64,000 bases of DNA from Culex pipiens pallens (GCF_016801865.2 NC_068939.1:74142100-74206099), one strand, 5' to 3'. Numbered from the stretch's first letter, positions 1 through 12,337 are shown. Made by a program: numbers and translations. Notes: generated from the letters alone by a model not told the origin.

Positions 1-168
1 AAAATGGGAGAATTTTTAAAACTTTTTTAGTGTTTTTTTCGATGAAAAATACGTTTATTTGGAATTCTGAGTACGCCATCAAATCGGGCGTCTAATTTTA
101 CATAAAAGTTCCTTTGACACCAAATTTCTATCTCATCACCGTTTCAGGCTGCAAATTGTTGAAAAATA

Positions 169-352
169 CCTCTTTTTTCGCATGTTCAAAAATGGAAGGG
201 GTCGTACCGCCCCTCCGTCACGAGATATCAAAAAACGGACCTCGGTTTCGTGATCAGGGACAAAAGTTACCCCTTAGGACAAAGTTTCACGCAAATCGAA
301 GGGGGTCGGGGCAACTTTTCCCGATTTCGTGTGAGTTGGTAGAGAATTACCC
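169..352 (+). repeat. Dispersed repeat, copy 1
   Basis: A second copy with high identity lies at 9709-9894 in the same orientation. Both carry a block around CCCCTCCGTCACGAGATATC and end near GAGTTGGTAGAG. Similarity extends weakly upstream, and a diverged piece of that upstream part recurs near 47415-47470. The apparent reading frame here starts with TTG and has no recognisable domain, so I treat the sequence as non-coding repeat. The family is not identified. Confidence 0.75.
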
Positions 353-2254
353 ATATATATTATTAAATTATGAAGAAAACAATGGAAAAAAACAATGCAA
401 TTTTAAACAAAACAAGAAACATGTCGCTATGCAGCAAAATGTTTCCTTCATGATGTTGGGAAAATAAAATTGATTAAAAAAATGTTTCAGGGGACCTTTT
501 AATTACGGAGTTTTTTTGTAATTATTTTGGAGTAACAAGCGAAAAGAATATGTTTCTGTTTGAAAAAGATAGGCAAACGAGGATAAACTTATGTTGCCAT
601 TCTACGACCATGACCAAAACTGGATCATCGATTCACAAATTCAATCCCTTTCTGCTATCTAAGCGATTCGCAGTCCCATGCACCCTTCAAACGCTCTCTC
701 TCTCTGATGCTGTCAGGCTGAACAATTTGCCAAACGGCAGCACATAAATCCACATTTACATGCGCTTATTGGGGTTATCTTGGGACCGTGCCGTTTTTCG
801 CGTGCGGGACGGTAATAACTCAATTTGCCAAGCTTGCAGATTTGGTTGTTTGGCCGTACTGTTTGTTACTTCGGTACTAGCCGTTACCGGTCGATGCTAA
901 AAATGGAGCCTTACATAATGTGGCTTAGGAGAGCCTCAATTGCATAATTTGGATGTGCAGCACCAGCACTGGGCTCATTTTTACATACCGGTCTCTCGTC
1001 AGTTTAGACGAAGCCGTTTATGGTTAATGTGGGGTCCGCTTTAAAACTAGACTCTGTTCTGATACGGTGTGTGAGGTTTATCTGATGAACCAGCAGCAAC
1101 GCACGCGGGCCATGGAGAGTTCAATGGCAAGCTCCAAATCTGCAGCTAATGAACTCAAATGGTCATCAACTGTGTGCGCCCTCGTACTTCCAGTTAGGGT
1201 CGTTCATGTTTGGTTTGGTCATGCTGCAGTGTCTGTACTTACTGGTAGAACGTACTGAAGGTGGAAATTATTCTAGCAGCAATTTGGAATTATGGAAATG
1301 CCAATGTCATTGACTAAATAATTGGAGTTATTATGGCAATGTCTTGTGTGTGTGTTTCATCAACTATTTTTTCAAACAGTTGGAAGAAATTCCTGAAATG
1401 CATTCTAACAATGCTTCAAGAAACTTTCTTCAAAACATTACAATACACTTCATTGGACAATTCCAGCCACGAGTGATCATCAGTTACCTAATAGAGACAT
1501 TCATCCCGGCTTAAGTCACCTCCCCCCACCAGCCATAACATCACTGGTCTCATAGACCACCAGCTCAAAAAAACAACATCACCCGCCATTGCATCACCCA
1601 GCTTAATGACGCTTTCCCGACAATCACAGTCAAGTCCAAACATGGTTGGCATCCCTCGGCAGAGGTCGCGTGATGATGCCATAATGTGCGTGGAATTTTG
1701 CTCGTGTCACACGCGCCACCTGCAGCAAGACCACCGTCTCGGGGCGCCGGAAGCTGTCACTAACTGACCTCCCCCCTCTCTTGACCAACGCGGATTGAAG
1801 CCCTTGGACGACACGCAATGAATTATGATTCACTTTTTTTTAGGAAGAGTATGCGTGACTTGGGTGGCATGCAATGCTTAGGAAAAGCTCAATTTTCGTG
1901 GCTGAATGATATTTTTTTTGCTTAACTAAGTGATTAGCTGACTTTGACAAATCTATCGTCAAGGCGTTAATTGAATTAATTTAAATATTCAAGTGAGTTA
2001 ACGTAACGAGCCCGCAGCTTTTGGCACAATGTGAGCTATGCGCCAACTCACCTTGGAATGGTGGTAAAACGGTCATTAAAATTGCTAATGATGCACAAAA
2101 AGGTTGCAAAAATAAAATAACATGTAATGATGCCCCTGGTTAAACATTTTTGTTGATGATTTTGAATAAAGTATCTTTCCCTTCAAAACTTACTTATTTA
2201 CTTTTTCAGTCTGTTTTTAGTTGTTATAATTTAATCTTGATTATTTTCCATCAG
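353..2254. other. No gene recognised
   Basis: Mostly single-copy within the window. Base composition is mixed (about 750-1250 and 1490-1830 are less AT-rich). Open frames are under 70 codons on either strand and have no recognisable motif. I see no inverted-repeat ends or tandem arrays. Confidence 0.5.
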
Positions 2255-2400
2255 AGTTCTATCATATTCTCCAGATTTACATTCTCAAGGATTCAATTCC
2301 CCAGAAATCTAATCAGCAGAATGAACCATTTCCAGGAAACCAATTCCCATAATGAACCCAAACCCTTAATAATCTACTCCTCAGAATGAATCAATTCTCA
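2255..2400. repeat. Degenerate minisatellite
   Basis: Loose tandem repetition of a unit of about 14-15 bp built on CAGAATGAACCAATTC-like words, for example at 2320-2334 and 2350-2360. Units differ from one another and no exact period is kept. The overlapping open frame reflects this low-complexity sequence. Confidence 0.45.
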
Positions 2401-3379
2401 GCAATGTTTATGACTGTCGTTTAAAAAAAAACGTTTTTTTTTCGGGATTTACACTTCTTTTGAATAAGATTTGAAGATTTGCCAAAATAGTGAGCTGATG
2501 ATGAAGTGCATCTACAACGGATAAGCTCCTCCCAGGTGAAAAAAAAAACAAAATAAGTATAGATTTCAAAAATTTTTATCCAAAAATGATGTACCCGTCA
2601 GTGGTGGTGACTTTTGGTCAAAAAACGATATTGCTGTTGTTATTTTAACACAATAAAAACATTTCAAATTATATCGAAATAAATATTGTTGGGGAATGCT
2701 CCTGAATTTACCAACATTTTCCCAAAATATGGCTAGTATAATCATGCCGTTCATCAATGCAAATCGTTTTAAAATTAACTCAAACTCACCCTTTAGAGGG
2801 GGTGACATTGGGTCAAACAGAAAACATTTTAATTTGTGTAGGTGCTGTAACACCATTAAAAACAATTTAATAATATATAAAAAAAAACAGAAATTCACTT
2901 AAAAGTGTAAAAAAAGTATGATATCACAAAGTTTAAGGTAAATAATAACAGTATAACAATTTATTGAAATGGTACAGAAAGTAAAAAATACTCTCAACAA
3001 AAGAAGCAACTTAGTAAAACATATGTATTCAAAATTATGGAATTGCAGTGCAATTAATTGCATCCAGAATAAATATGCTTTAAGAATTAAAGCTATTTTG
3101 ATATATAAACAGCATTCAAGATTTAATTTAAATGCGCTTTAAAATATTTTCTTAAAATCGAAATGAATTAAATAGAAAAGTTTAGTTTCAGGAAAAAAAT
3201 ATTTTCATTTTATTTTAAGGAAAATATCTAGTTATGAAAGCTCCTAGGTAGTTAATATTTATTTTATTCCAAACATTCATAAAAATTCAGACTAAAGCAA
3301 CTTTTCTTTTTAATTAAGCATGATTGATTCCAATGATTCTGTGTGTCCAAAAAGTCAAGAATCAGAGACAGAGACAAAC
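2401..3379. other. AT-rich DNA with repeat fragments
   Basis: No gene seen. Two short pieces, GGTGGTGACTTTTGGTC near 2602 and GGGGGTGACATTGGGTC near 2799, resemble the ends of the small palindromic elements at 6948-7063 and 41895-42016. They probably derive from the same repeat group. Confidence 0.4.
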
Positions 3380-4244
3380 ATTCAATATTACGACCTTTTG
3401 AAATGTTAGTCTTAATTTTTTTTTTGAAAATATTGATTTCGAAAAGATCGGAAAATTTCACGAAAGTTTAATTTATAAACATTGAAAATCGCACCATTAG
3501 TTGCTGAGATATCGACATAAGAAAATTATGGGTTGTTTGGGTAGTAAACATCCATTTTTCTGTTTTAAAATCTTTGCATGGCAATATCTTAGCAACAAAG
3601 CAACAAAGAATTTTCTCAGCATTTCAAAAATATTTTTTTTTAAATTAGGCAAACATGGGCACTATTTTTTTTAAATTAATAACTGCAACTAATTTTTAAA
3701 AAAGTTACCTTAAAATAGCTATAACTTGAAAACGGTGCACTTTATGAAAATTTCACTGAAGTACTTTTAGATTGCAAATTCGATTTTACATCGAAAAATA
3801 AAATTGAAATTAAGTTGCGGTCAATATTTCGATTGTTTTTTAATCAGTATTGATTGAAAAATTCATAACTCAAACAAAGTTTTTTTGCCCGTTCTGAAAA
3901 TTTCTGAAAAGTTGGCAAAATAAAAAAAATAGTGTTTTTTTGCAAATCATGTTTCAGTGACAAAAAGTGAAATTAAAAATCAGCAAACTAAATTACCATT
4001 TATCATTTTTTTCAGTGTAGTCCTTATCCATACCTACAACTTTGCCGAAGACACCAAATCGACCAAAAATTTCTTCAAAAGATACAGATTTTTGAATTTT
4101 TATTGCTGCCAAATTTGTATGGAAAACTATATGGACAAACTATTGATGCAAAATGGCTTGGGCACCAAAAAAGGTTTCAGACGGATTAAAAAAATCAAAA
4201 AATTAAAATTTAAGAATAAAGACCGATTTTGTATAGAATTGCTC
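3380..4244 (+). mobile_element. FB1 foldback, single right arm
   Basis: The sequence runs from just past the usual palindrome centre (TTTTGAAATGTTAGTCTT near 3390) to a terminus resembling GTAGAGAATTGCTC at 4231-4244. It is collinear with the right arms of FB1 copies at 8740-9624 and 52780-53220. The left arm is missing, so this is a half element. The 123-codon frame inside it recurs in degraded form in other copies and is not taken as a gene. Confidence 0.7.
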
Positions 4245-6179
4245 AAAAATCGATTTCGTGTCTTTGGAAAAGTTGTAGACATCGCGCTAAAAATCATTCT
4301 TTTAGTCATGGATATCCAAATTGTTTAAGTCTTACTCTTACTTTAAATTGATTTTGCTATCGACTACGTGTTTTGATAAATTTAAAAAAGATTAAGCTAA
4401 AATTTGGAATTTATTTTACATTTTTTTCAGTTGTTTAAATAGGCAATTATCTACAATTTAAGATTTTTGATCCAACTTTTGGTTGGAGATATTACCTCAA
4501 AATAAATACAAAAAAAATATTAAATAAGTAATTTTCAATCTTTTCAATATCTTTGAAATTATTAACACTGGGACGCCCAACGCATGTCCAATATACACGG
4601 ATGCCAAAGCCTCCCTAAAACGTTGGAACGGTAACTTCAACTCACAGGTTTTCGGGCTTGTCTCCGAGGATTTTCGGGCGATTTTTTTTACTAGAGCAAA
4701 CAAAAGTTGGAACGACGTTTTTGATCGCATAAATTACAAATTTGATCATATCGAGTTCTGCAATGTTTAAGGATCATCTAGACATCCTTATAATTCACTC
4801 AAAAAAAATGTCCCGGTTGGTTGAGTTATGCCCGAGAACCAGCGAGTTGAAAGTACCGTTCCATTTTTTTTAATGAATTTTATTTATGTTGGTCTTGACG
4901 GCATTGTATTGAAATTTATTTCACAAATTGATATTGGCATTTGAAAATTAAGTGACTCTTTAAAACTTAAATTATTTTGATGTGTCTATATATTTGAGTG
5001 GTTTTATCTCAAATATGAAGTTGAGAGTATAGTATATTTTCTCAGCTTAAAGAAAAACTAATATTTTCAGGAAAGGGCACCTTCGGCCCCTATTTGTTTA
5101 ATCTTTAAATTAATTGAGAAACAAAAACAATGTTTGCTTGAAGCTCGTTTTTTTCTCTAAAAATCTAAAATGTTTGCCCATGTTTCTCTTTGGCTCAAGA
5201 GATGGTCCCTATTAACATAAAAAAAATCTAAAAAAAAATACCTACAACTTTGACGATGGATAGTAAACGTGTATTTTATAAAATGTTATGTAATATAACA
5301 ATCCGAATTGTGTAACCCATGAAATGAAGAATATATTTTAGACCAAAATATTCATCAATTTTTTTTTGTGAATCTTAAAGTATGTATCGTTCGTTTTTTC
5401 GTTACTGGTTGTTTTGTAATGTTAGACGTTTCACTTGCAAATGAGGTAGTGATACTGAAAATTTGCGCGATAATCCTGAAATTGGGGTTTTTAGTTTCTT
5501 TGTACTTAAAAAAATATTGCATGAGAGAGGAGATACAAGATATCTTGAGTTTGTTTTAAGTGTCAAAAGGAAATCTTTCGATTAAGATTCTTCGATCACT
5601 TATAGGACCAGCTACGGTAATTAGCTAAGATCTGAGATTTTGAAAAATTCGCAGAGAATCATTTTTAGACACTACATTTATAATACATTTTTAGTTTTTT
5701 GCCTTGTTACGAAAATCTTATAAAATTGTCAGCAATATTTATTTTTTAAGTTGTTCCAAAATAGAACTATCGAAGACTACATCTACTTTCAATGCAAATT
5801 TGCAAGCACATTTTTAGCTACTTGATACCATCAACAAAAAAATGAAATTGTGTTTGCATTTTGGTACGCATTTTTTAGGGTATATTAACTTTGGATACTG
5901 TCACTTTAATTTTTAACAGCTTTTAAACTTTTGCAAAACGTAGTTACATGAGTATTAAAAAGTGTACATTCAATTACAGGCTCAACGTATTGATATGAAT
6001 CTGCCGAAATATATAATTCAATATTGAATTGGAAAATATTATGACATTGAAATATAAGTAATAATTTTAAACACAATAATTGTTACACTTCAAGTGTAAC
6101 AAAAAATGTATGCATATAAGTAAATTCAAAGCGCGTATTTTTTTGTTTTTTTTTTTTTTAAGAAAAGATTTTTTTTAAA
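4245..6179. other. AT-rich DNA, foldback scraps
   Basis: No gene recognised. A short piece at about 4248-4290 resembles the part of the FB1 left arm containing GGTGTCTTCGGCAAAGTTG. A piece at about 5170-5250 resembles the FB2 arm (CCATGTTTCTCTTTGGCTC). The rest is AT-rich with many A and T runs and no open frame over 80 codons. Confidence 0.4.
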
Positions 6180-6302
6180 GGCCACGTGGTCAGCCGTCGA
6201 CCCCCCCCCCCTCCCCCCATGGCTTTTCATGGTTTTTTTCGGTCGGATTTTGGACCCCCTCCCCCCCCCCTAAGGAGACCACGTGGTTTATGCACGACCC
6301 CT
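6180..6302. mobile_element. Small CACGTGG palindromic element, C-rich
   Basis: GGCCACGTGGTC at 6180 is mirrored by GACCACGTGGTTTATG from 6277, ending in CGACCCCT. The interior holds two long C tracts (about 6201-6218 and 6254-6270). The right end matches the right end of the palindrome at 42078-42206 (CCACGTGGTTTATG), so both are probably one miniature inverted-repeat family. The left end is shorter and altered here. Confidence 0.5.
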
Positions 6303-6360
6303 AAATGAATTGTAGTGTAAACCATAGTTGAAAGGTACTCCAAAACTCTATTAGGTTATA

Positions 6361-6868
6361 GAGCAATTCCAGCCCAAAACAGGAATTTTTTAGGTGCTTT
6401 TTTCTCGACCCTCTCCGATTTCAATGAAACTTTGTAGACATGTTGTCCTAGGCCTATAAAATCCATTTTTGTGTATATGGAGCCAGTTACAGTTACTAGC
6501 TTATGTCTGCAAGTCCATGCATCCAATTGAAATGTGGTCAAAGACAAACTTATAGGAAATTGGAGGAGCTCTCCGGTAAAAATATTTTCAAGACTGAAAA
6601 ATCAAGTCACCTGTCATATAGAAATTGCCAAAAACCATCAAAAACCCAATTTTTGCCACATTTTTATTTTTAAAACCGCTGTAACTTCACAAGGATTGGA
6701 CTTAGGACAATGGTCAATATGGAGACTTTTATATAAAGTTGTCTGGAGAATCGACTCTCGTGTTCGGTTTTTGAAAATTTTGACGTTTAGAGCACCTTTG
6801 AAAAAAAAAAAAAACGGTTTCAGTAAATGATTTTTGTATTTTTTTAGGTGAGCTGCTCCATCCTGCAT
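6361..6868 (+). mobile_element. FB3 foldback, single arm
   Basis: The sequence begins GAGCAATTCCAGCCC, contains CTCTCCGATTTCAATG and CATATAGAAATTGCC, and is collinear with arms of the large foldback at 32990-35560. Only one arm is present. The start resembles the foldback terminus GAGCAATTC seen in FB1, which hints at related ends. The exact right boundary is uncertain. Confidence 0.6.
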
Positions 6869-6947
6869 TTTTCGTGAGAAATTTAAATTGATTATTTTCT
6901 AATAAACACTAATTGAATTGAATTGAAAAGATTAGAAAATTTGAAGA

Positions 6948-7063
6948 TACCGTCATCAGGGGTGACATTGGGTCTGGAAGATGAGATTGGGTCATACAAA
7001 AATGCTAAAATTTGTATGACTCAATCTCATCCCCCAGACCAAATGTCACCCCTGATGACGGTA
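6948..7063. mobile_element. 116-bp palindromic element, TA-flanked
   Basis: A near-perfect inverted repeat: TACCGTCATCAGGGGTGAC at 6948 is mirrored by GTCACCCCTGATGACGGTA ending at 7063, with a 10-base centre. If the outermost TA pairs are the target duplication, the element starts CCGTCATC, as in TA-targeting elements. A diverged relative lies at 41895-42016, and a single end occurs at 7331-7350. Confidence 0.65.
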
Positions 7064-7606
7064 CCAAAAAGAATTAAATTACTCTCATAAGAACTCACGC
7101 TTCTTTGATGAAATAACAACAAAAAAGATGAAAAAACTATACAGACAAAAGGTAATGATGATAAGAGGTGCTAGAACAAGCCGAAAACTATAAGAGACAA
7201 ACATAAACTAAAAAGATAAATGCAAATAAATATACCAAAAATGAATCAAGAAAAACATAAAATAAGAAAAGTAAAGTTTTTCGTGGATCAACACATGCAA
7301 AAGAATCACTCAGTTAGTGCAACATTCAGGTACCGTCAGCAGGAGTGACCTTTGGCCTGTGGAGACTCAATGTTTCTTTGCAAGTAGTTACGAAAAAATT
7401 TGGAATGTAGATTTTTTGAGACATCATTGCCCAATTCAAATTTGAGGGTAAAAATTGTGTAAAAATAATATGTGGGAAAGCATATTTTACGATTTTGTTA
7501 ACGGATGACATCATTTCCATAGAAATTACTAATTTTAACTGCTGTCAACTTTGTCCAAGGTTTCAGAACTGTAAATCTTGATCCTGAAATAAAAACAATA
7601 CTTATA
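7064..7606. other. No gene recognised
   Basis: AT-rich. The only notable word is TACCGTCAGCAGGAGTGACC at 7331-7350, a lone copy of the end of the palindromic family at 6948-7063. I found no matching second end before 7606. Confidence 0.4.
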
Positions 7607-7678
7607 TAGGGGAACAGCATCTAACTCCAGCGTTCCTCTAATGTTCCCATACCATCACAAAGGCGTTCAACTACTGCT
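7607..7678 (+). mobile_element. Repeat X, left part (split by FB1)
   Basis: TAGGGGAACAGCATCTAACTCC and the following bases are homologous to the reverse complement of 22981-23079. The homology resumes after the foldback at 9625 (AGCTCATAAAAAGCG). The uninterrupted copy at 23 kb shows that one locus was split here by insertion of FB1. Confidence 0.7.
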
Positions 7679-9624
7679 GAGCAATTCTCTACGAAATCGG
7701 TATTTTTTCTTAAATTATATTTTTTTTTGTATTTTTTAATCCGACTGAAACTTTTTTGGTGCCTTCGGTATGCCCAAAAAAGCCATTTTGCATCATTAGT
7801 TTGTCCATATAATTTTCCATACTAATTTGGCAGCTGGCCATACAAAAATGATGCATGAAAATTCAAAAATGATGCATGAAAATTCAAAAATCTGCATCTT
7901 TTGAAGGAATTTTTTGATCGATTTGATGTATTCGGCAATGTTGTAGGTATGGATATGGACTACACTGAAAAAAAAAATGATGCAAGGTAAAATTTTTTTT
8001 GGTGATTTTTTGTCACTGGAACTTGATTTGCAAAAAATACTATTTTTATTTTTTTTTTAATTTTTTTATATGTTTTAGAGGACATCAAATGCCAACTTTT
8101 CAGAAATTTTTAGGTTGTGCAAAAAATCTTTGAGCGAGTTATGAATTTTTGAATCAATACTATTTTTTTCAAAAAATCGAAAAATTGGTCGCAAAAATTT
8201 TTCAACTTTATTTTTCGATGTAAAATCAAATTTGCAATCAAAAAGTACTTCAGTGAAATTTTGATAAAGTGCACCGTTTTCAAGTTAAATCCATTTTAGG
8301 TGACTTTTTTGAAAATAGTCGCAGTTTTTCATTTTTTTAAATTAGTGCACATGTTTGCCCACTTTTGAAAAAAAAATTTTTTTGAAAAGCTGAGAAAATT
8401 CTCTATATTTTCCAATTTTGAACTTTGTTGATACAACACTTAGTTGTTGAGATATTGCCAAGCAAAGGTTTAAAAACAGGAAAATTGATGTTTTCTAAGT
8501 CCCACCCAAACAACACACCATTTTCTAATGTCGATGTCTCAGCAACTAATGGTCCGATTTTCAATGTTTAAATATGCAACATTCGTGAAATTTTCCGATC
8601 TTTTTGAAAAAAAAAAAATTTCAAGATTTTTAAACCAAGACTAACATTTTGAAAGGGCGGTATATTGAATTTTTGGCCCTTTTGAAATGTTTGTCTTGGA
8701 TTAAAATTTTTGAAAATATATATATATATATATATATTGAATTTTTGGCCCTTTTGAAATGTTTGTCTTGGATTAAAAATTTTGAAAATATTTTTTTTCA
8801 AAAAGATCGGAAAATTTCACGAATGTTGCATATTCATGCATTGAAAATCGGGCCATTAGTTGCTGAGATATCGACATTAGAAAATGGTGTGTTGTTTGGG
8901 TGGGACTTAGAAAACATCAATTTTCTTGTTTTTAAACACTTGCATGGCAATATCTCAGCAACTAAGTGTCGTATCAACAAAGTTCAAAATTGCAAAATAT
9001 AGAGAATTTTCTCAGCTCTTCAAAAAAAATTTTTTTTCAAAAGTGGGCAAACATGTGCACTAATTTAAAAAAATGAAAAACTGCGACTATTTTCAAAAAA
9101 GTCACCTAAAAATGGCTTAACTTGAAAATGGTGCACTTTATCAAATTTTCACTTCAGTACTTTTTGATTGCAAATTTAATTTTACATCGAAAAAAGTAGT
9201 TGAAAATTTTTTGCGACCAATTTTTCGATTTCATAACTCGCTCAAAGATTTTGTTTCCATTCTGGAAATTTCTGGAAAGTTGGCATATGATGTCCTCTAA
9301 AACATATCAAAAAATAAAAAAAACAAAAATAGTGTTTTTTGCAAATCAAGTTTTAGTGACAAAAAGTTAAATAAAAAATCACCATTTTTTAACCGTGTAT
9401 CATTTTTTTTCAGTGTAGTCCATATCTACAAGAGATACAGATAACATAAGATACAGATTTTTGAATTTTCATGCATCATTTGCCAAATTTGCATGGAAAA
9501 TTATATGGACAAACTAATGATGCAAAATGGCTTCTTTGGGCATACCGAAGGCACCAAAAAAGTTTCAGTCGGATTAAAAAATACAAAAAAATAATCGAAT
9601 GACCGAAATCTGAGAGAACTGCTC
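7679..9624. mobile_element. FB1 foldback, near-complete palindrome
   Basis: Two arms of about 0.95 kb are inverted copies of each other, meeting near 8650-8740. The left end reads GAGCAATTCTCTACG and the right end GAGAGAACTGCTC. Flanking 4-mers are TGCT (7675-7678) and AGCT (9625-9628). The empty relative at 23 kb has AGCT at this spot, so a 4-bp target duplication with one later change fits. The centre carries a local duplication around TTTTTGGCCCTTTTGAAATG separated by a TA tract. No transposase frame is present. It is presumably mobilised in trans. Confidence 0.8.
8717..8738. repeat. (TA)n microsatellite
   Basis: About eleven TA units lie between two copies of the central FB1 sequence. 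It probably arose by slippage or unequal copying at the hairpin tip. Confidence 0.85.
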
Positions 9625-9695
9625 AGCTCATAAAAAGCGTTTTCAACAGAAATCAAGCAAATTGGATGGAGTTAGATGCGAATCAAACATACGAG
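9625..9695 (+). mobile_element. Repeat X, right part
   Basis: AGCTCATAAAAAGCGTTTTC matches the 23-kb copy (AGCTCATTCAAATCGTTTTC on its reverse strand). It is the continuation of 7607-7678. Further on, GGAGTTAGATGC at 9668-9679 could be the opposite end of this repeat, as it mirrors GCATCTAACTCC at the left end. Confidence 0.6.
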
Positions 9696-9708
9696 AATTT
9701 GGAAAACA

Positions 9709-9894
9709 TGTCTTTTTTTGCATGTTCAAAAATTGAAGGGGTCCTACCACCCCTCCGTCACGAGATATCAAAATAGGGACCTCGGATTCGTGATCAGGGA
9801 CAAAAGTTATCCCTTAGGACAAGGTTTCACGCAAATCGAAGAGGGGTCGGGGCAACTTTTCCCGATTTCGTGTGAGTTGGTAGAGAAATTACCC
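9709..9894 (+). repeat. Dispersed repeat, copy 2
   Basis: Same sequence as 169-352 with scattered substitutions and one-base indels. The shared block runs from the TTTTTTGCATGTTC word to GGTAGAGAAATTACCC. Not identified. Confidence 0.75.
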
Positions 9895-10430
9895 AAACAT
9901 TACACAATTGACATTCTCCACAGTTTTCCCATACTTTCTCCCACCAAATCCGTAAAAAATATCGCGTCATCGAAACCCTTAAGAAAAACCACAACATGTA
10001 CCATAGCTTGCAGCCTTTCGTGAGGGCTTCGATCAGCGATAACAATGCACAGAAACCGATGTTCCTTCCTCTCTAAAAACGCCCCATCCGCAAAACCTAC
10101 ACGATCATGCTCATCGTTCACTTAAAACATTAGAGAAAGAAGAAAATGCGACTTGCTCATTACTGTCGATCGGTGCCCAGAATTTGCCGCCTCTTTTCGG
10201 AAGGGATTTTTTTTGCGGAAAACAAAATTTCCCATTTTCGGCACTCTCTGTCAGCACTTTGCGTTGAGCCGGTCCGACGAAAGTATTTTTTCCCACCCAC
10301 CGAGCGATGATGGAGGCTGGCTGGGAAACTTCCCAATCAATTTGGATCTGTCTATGCGGGAAAGTAGAGTACCGTTCGGTTGGGAGAGTTTGAAATCCCT
10401 TTCAATTTTTATTTAAAAAAAAAACTAACT
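9895..10430. other. No gene recognised
   Basis: Less AT-rich than its surroundings. Open frames on both strands are under 90 codons and match nothing I recognise. No repeat structure seen. Confidence 0.4.
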
Positions 10431-11496
10431 TAAGCCACCTATGTGGTTGGAGCCTTCCTCACTCATTACCAACAATGGCTGATTTGATGGGGTTGTACAC
10501 AAATTTCATCTATTTTTTAGATCCGGAATAAAAAAGTACATAAATATCACTTAAGTGACCATATCTCGAGACAGGGTTGCCAGATCTTCAATGTTTTGGA
10601 CTCGTTGGAAAGGTATTTTGATAACCTAACCAACAATGGGTCGGATGGTGGATCCGGACATAGTTTACATACATTTAAGTGAGTTCCGGCTTCAAAAAAG
10701 TACATCAATATCACTTAAGTGGCCATATCTCGAGACAGGGTTGCCAGATCTTCAATGTTTTAGACTCGTTGTAAAGGTCTTTTGATAACCTAACCATCGA
10801 TGGGTCGGATGGTGGATCCGGACATAGTTTACATACATTTAAGTGAGATCCGGCTTCAAAAAAGTACATAAATATCACTTAAGGGGCCATATCTCGAGAC
10901 AGGGTTGCCAGATCTTTAATAATTTAGACTCGTTGGAAAGGTCTTTTGATAATCTAACCAACGATGGGTCGGATGATGAACCCGGACATAGTTTACATAC
11001 ATTTAAGTGAGATCCGGCTTCAAAAAAGTATATCAATATCACTTAAGTGGCAATATCTCGAGACAGGGTTGCCAGATCTTCAATGTTTTGGACTCGTTGG
11101 AAAGGTCTTTTGATAACCTAACCAACGATGGGTCGGATGATGGACCCGGTCATAGTTTACATACAGTTAAGCGAGATCCAAATATTTGTGAAAACACATT
11201 TTTATACATAACTTTTGAACTACTTATCGAAACTTCAATCTGTATAAAACTCGATCTATGGGACCCTAAACCAAGTCGAATGCAATAGGTTCGGGTCAAA
11301 TCGGTTCAGCAAGTGCCGAGAAACATGAGCTAGTTTGTTGGTCACATACATACATACACACACACATACACACAGACATTTGTTCAGCTTTCGATTCTGA
11401 GTCGATATGTATACATGAAGGTGGGTCTACGATGTTTTTATACGAAGTTCATTTTTAGAGCAGGATTATAGCCTTACCTCAGTGAGGAAGGCAAAA
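10431..11496 (+). mobile_element. Inverted-end element with 164-bp array, copy A
   Basis: The left end is TTAAGCCACCT followed by GTGGTTGGAGCCTTCCTCAC. The right end is TATAGCCTTACCTCAGTGAG and GAAGGCAAAAA. CTTCCTCAC and GTGAGGAAG at the ends are inverted. Inside are four tandem 164-bp units, then a non-repeated tail with GATTCTGAGTCGATATG and a CA/TACA-rich microsatellite near 11345-11378. The copy at 12338-13378 has the same order on the opposite strand. No coding frame fits a transposase. The superfamily is undetermined. Confidence 0.7.
10521..11176 (+). repeat. Tandem repeat, 164-bp period, four units
   Basis: The word ACAGGGTTGCCAGATCTT starts at 10571, 10735, 10899 and 11063, exactly 164 bp apart. 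Each unit also carries CACTTAAG, ATATCTCGAGACAGG, GATGGGTCGGATG and ACATAGTTTACATACA. Units differ at few positions, so the array is much more homogeneous than the comparison with copy B, which suggests recent amplification or gene conversion. Confidence 0.92.
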
Positions 11497-12337
11497 ATAG
11501 GTTCTTTCTTGGTAACGAAATTAGAAAAAAAACATCCGAGCAAAAATAAAAAAAAACTAAAAAAAATCCAAATGACTCCAATTCACGGCAACAACCGTCG
11601 AAACCGTTTACCTGCGAGATGGGCCGTGTTTAAAAACACATCAGTTTTTAATTGTTTCGTGAGACGGAAGCAGGGAGGTTGGTATTTTTTGGGGGGAGGC
11701 GGTCGAATTCCATCCATCGCGAAGGCATGCCCCAAAGATTGACGTGTGCGAGGGAGGAAAAATGAAAAATTTATTGCACCCAATTCACAGTTTTTTTTCG
11801 CGTACTCATCTTGATCTTTTTGAGCGGTGGAGGCGGCTAATTTAGCTCTTGTTTTGAGTCGAATTTTTTGGAAGCAACTTTTGAACATGCCATTTTGTAC
11901 GTAATAGTAATTGCAAATTGTTCGGCGAAAAAAAAAATGAGATAATAATTGCAAGGTCTTGCTGCAGTGAGGGTGCGGCTCTTCTTAAACGAATCGGTGC
12001 ACAAAACCGGAGAACCGTTTTACGGTAATGATGTTGTTGTACATCTTCTTCATCGGCTCGGTTGCTTTATGAACTTTTTATATTAAACATTTATGCAAGA
12101 TGGTCGTTTTGCAAAACGATATGCCTCCATGATTAATGATTCTGTCGGAGTTGGAGTGCACACACGACGCCGGTGGCGGTTATGAACTTGTTTTGAGATT
12201 TTTTAAACTCTTCATTTCTTGTTTCATTAGGATTTGTTATGCAACTTGGGCTGTGTGACATTTTATTCTGAAAATATTTACTAGCACTTCATCAGACAAA
12301 TACAAAGCATGCCTGAAACATAATCTTTCAGGAATGT
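11497..12337. other. No gene recognised
   Basis: Mixed composition. Frames on both strands near 11583-11954 (up to 123 codons) have no recognisable motif and overlap each other. I see no repeat ends here. Confidence 0.4.

Noticed and set aside
8568..9002. Overlapping frames on both strands at the FB1 centre
   Set aside because: Product of the palindrome and the TA tract. Each mirrors the other.
10521..11176. Regularly spaced repeats resembling an array such as CRISPR
   Set aside because: Units are contiguous 164-bp tandem copies without distinct spacers, in a eukaryotic transposon context.
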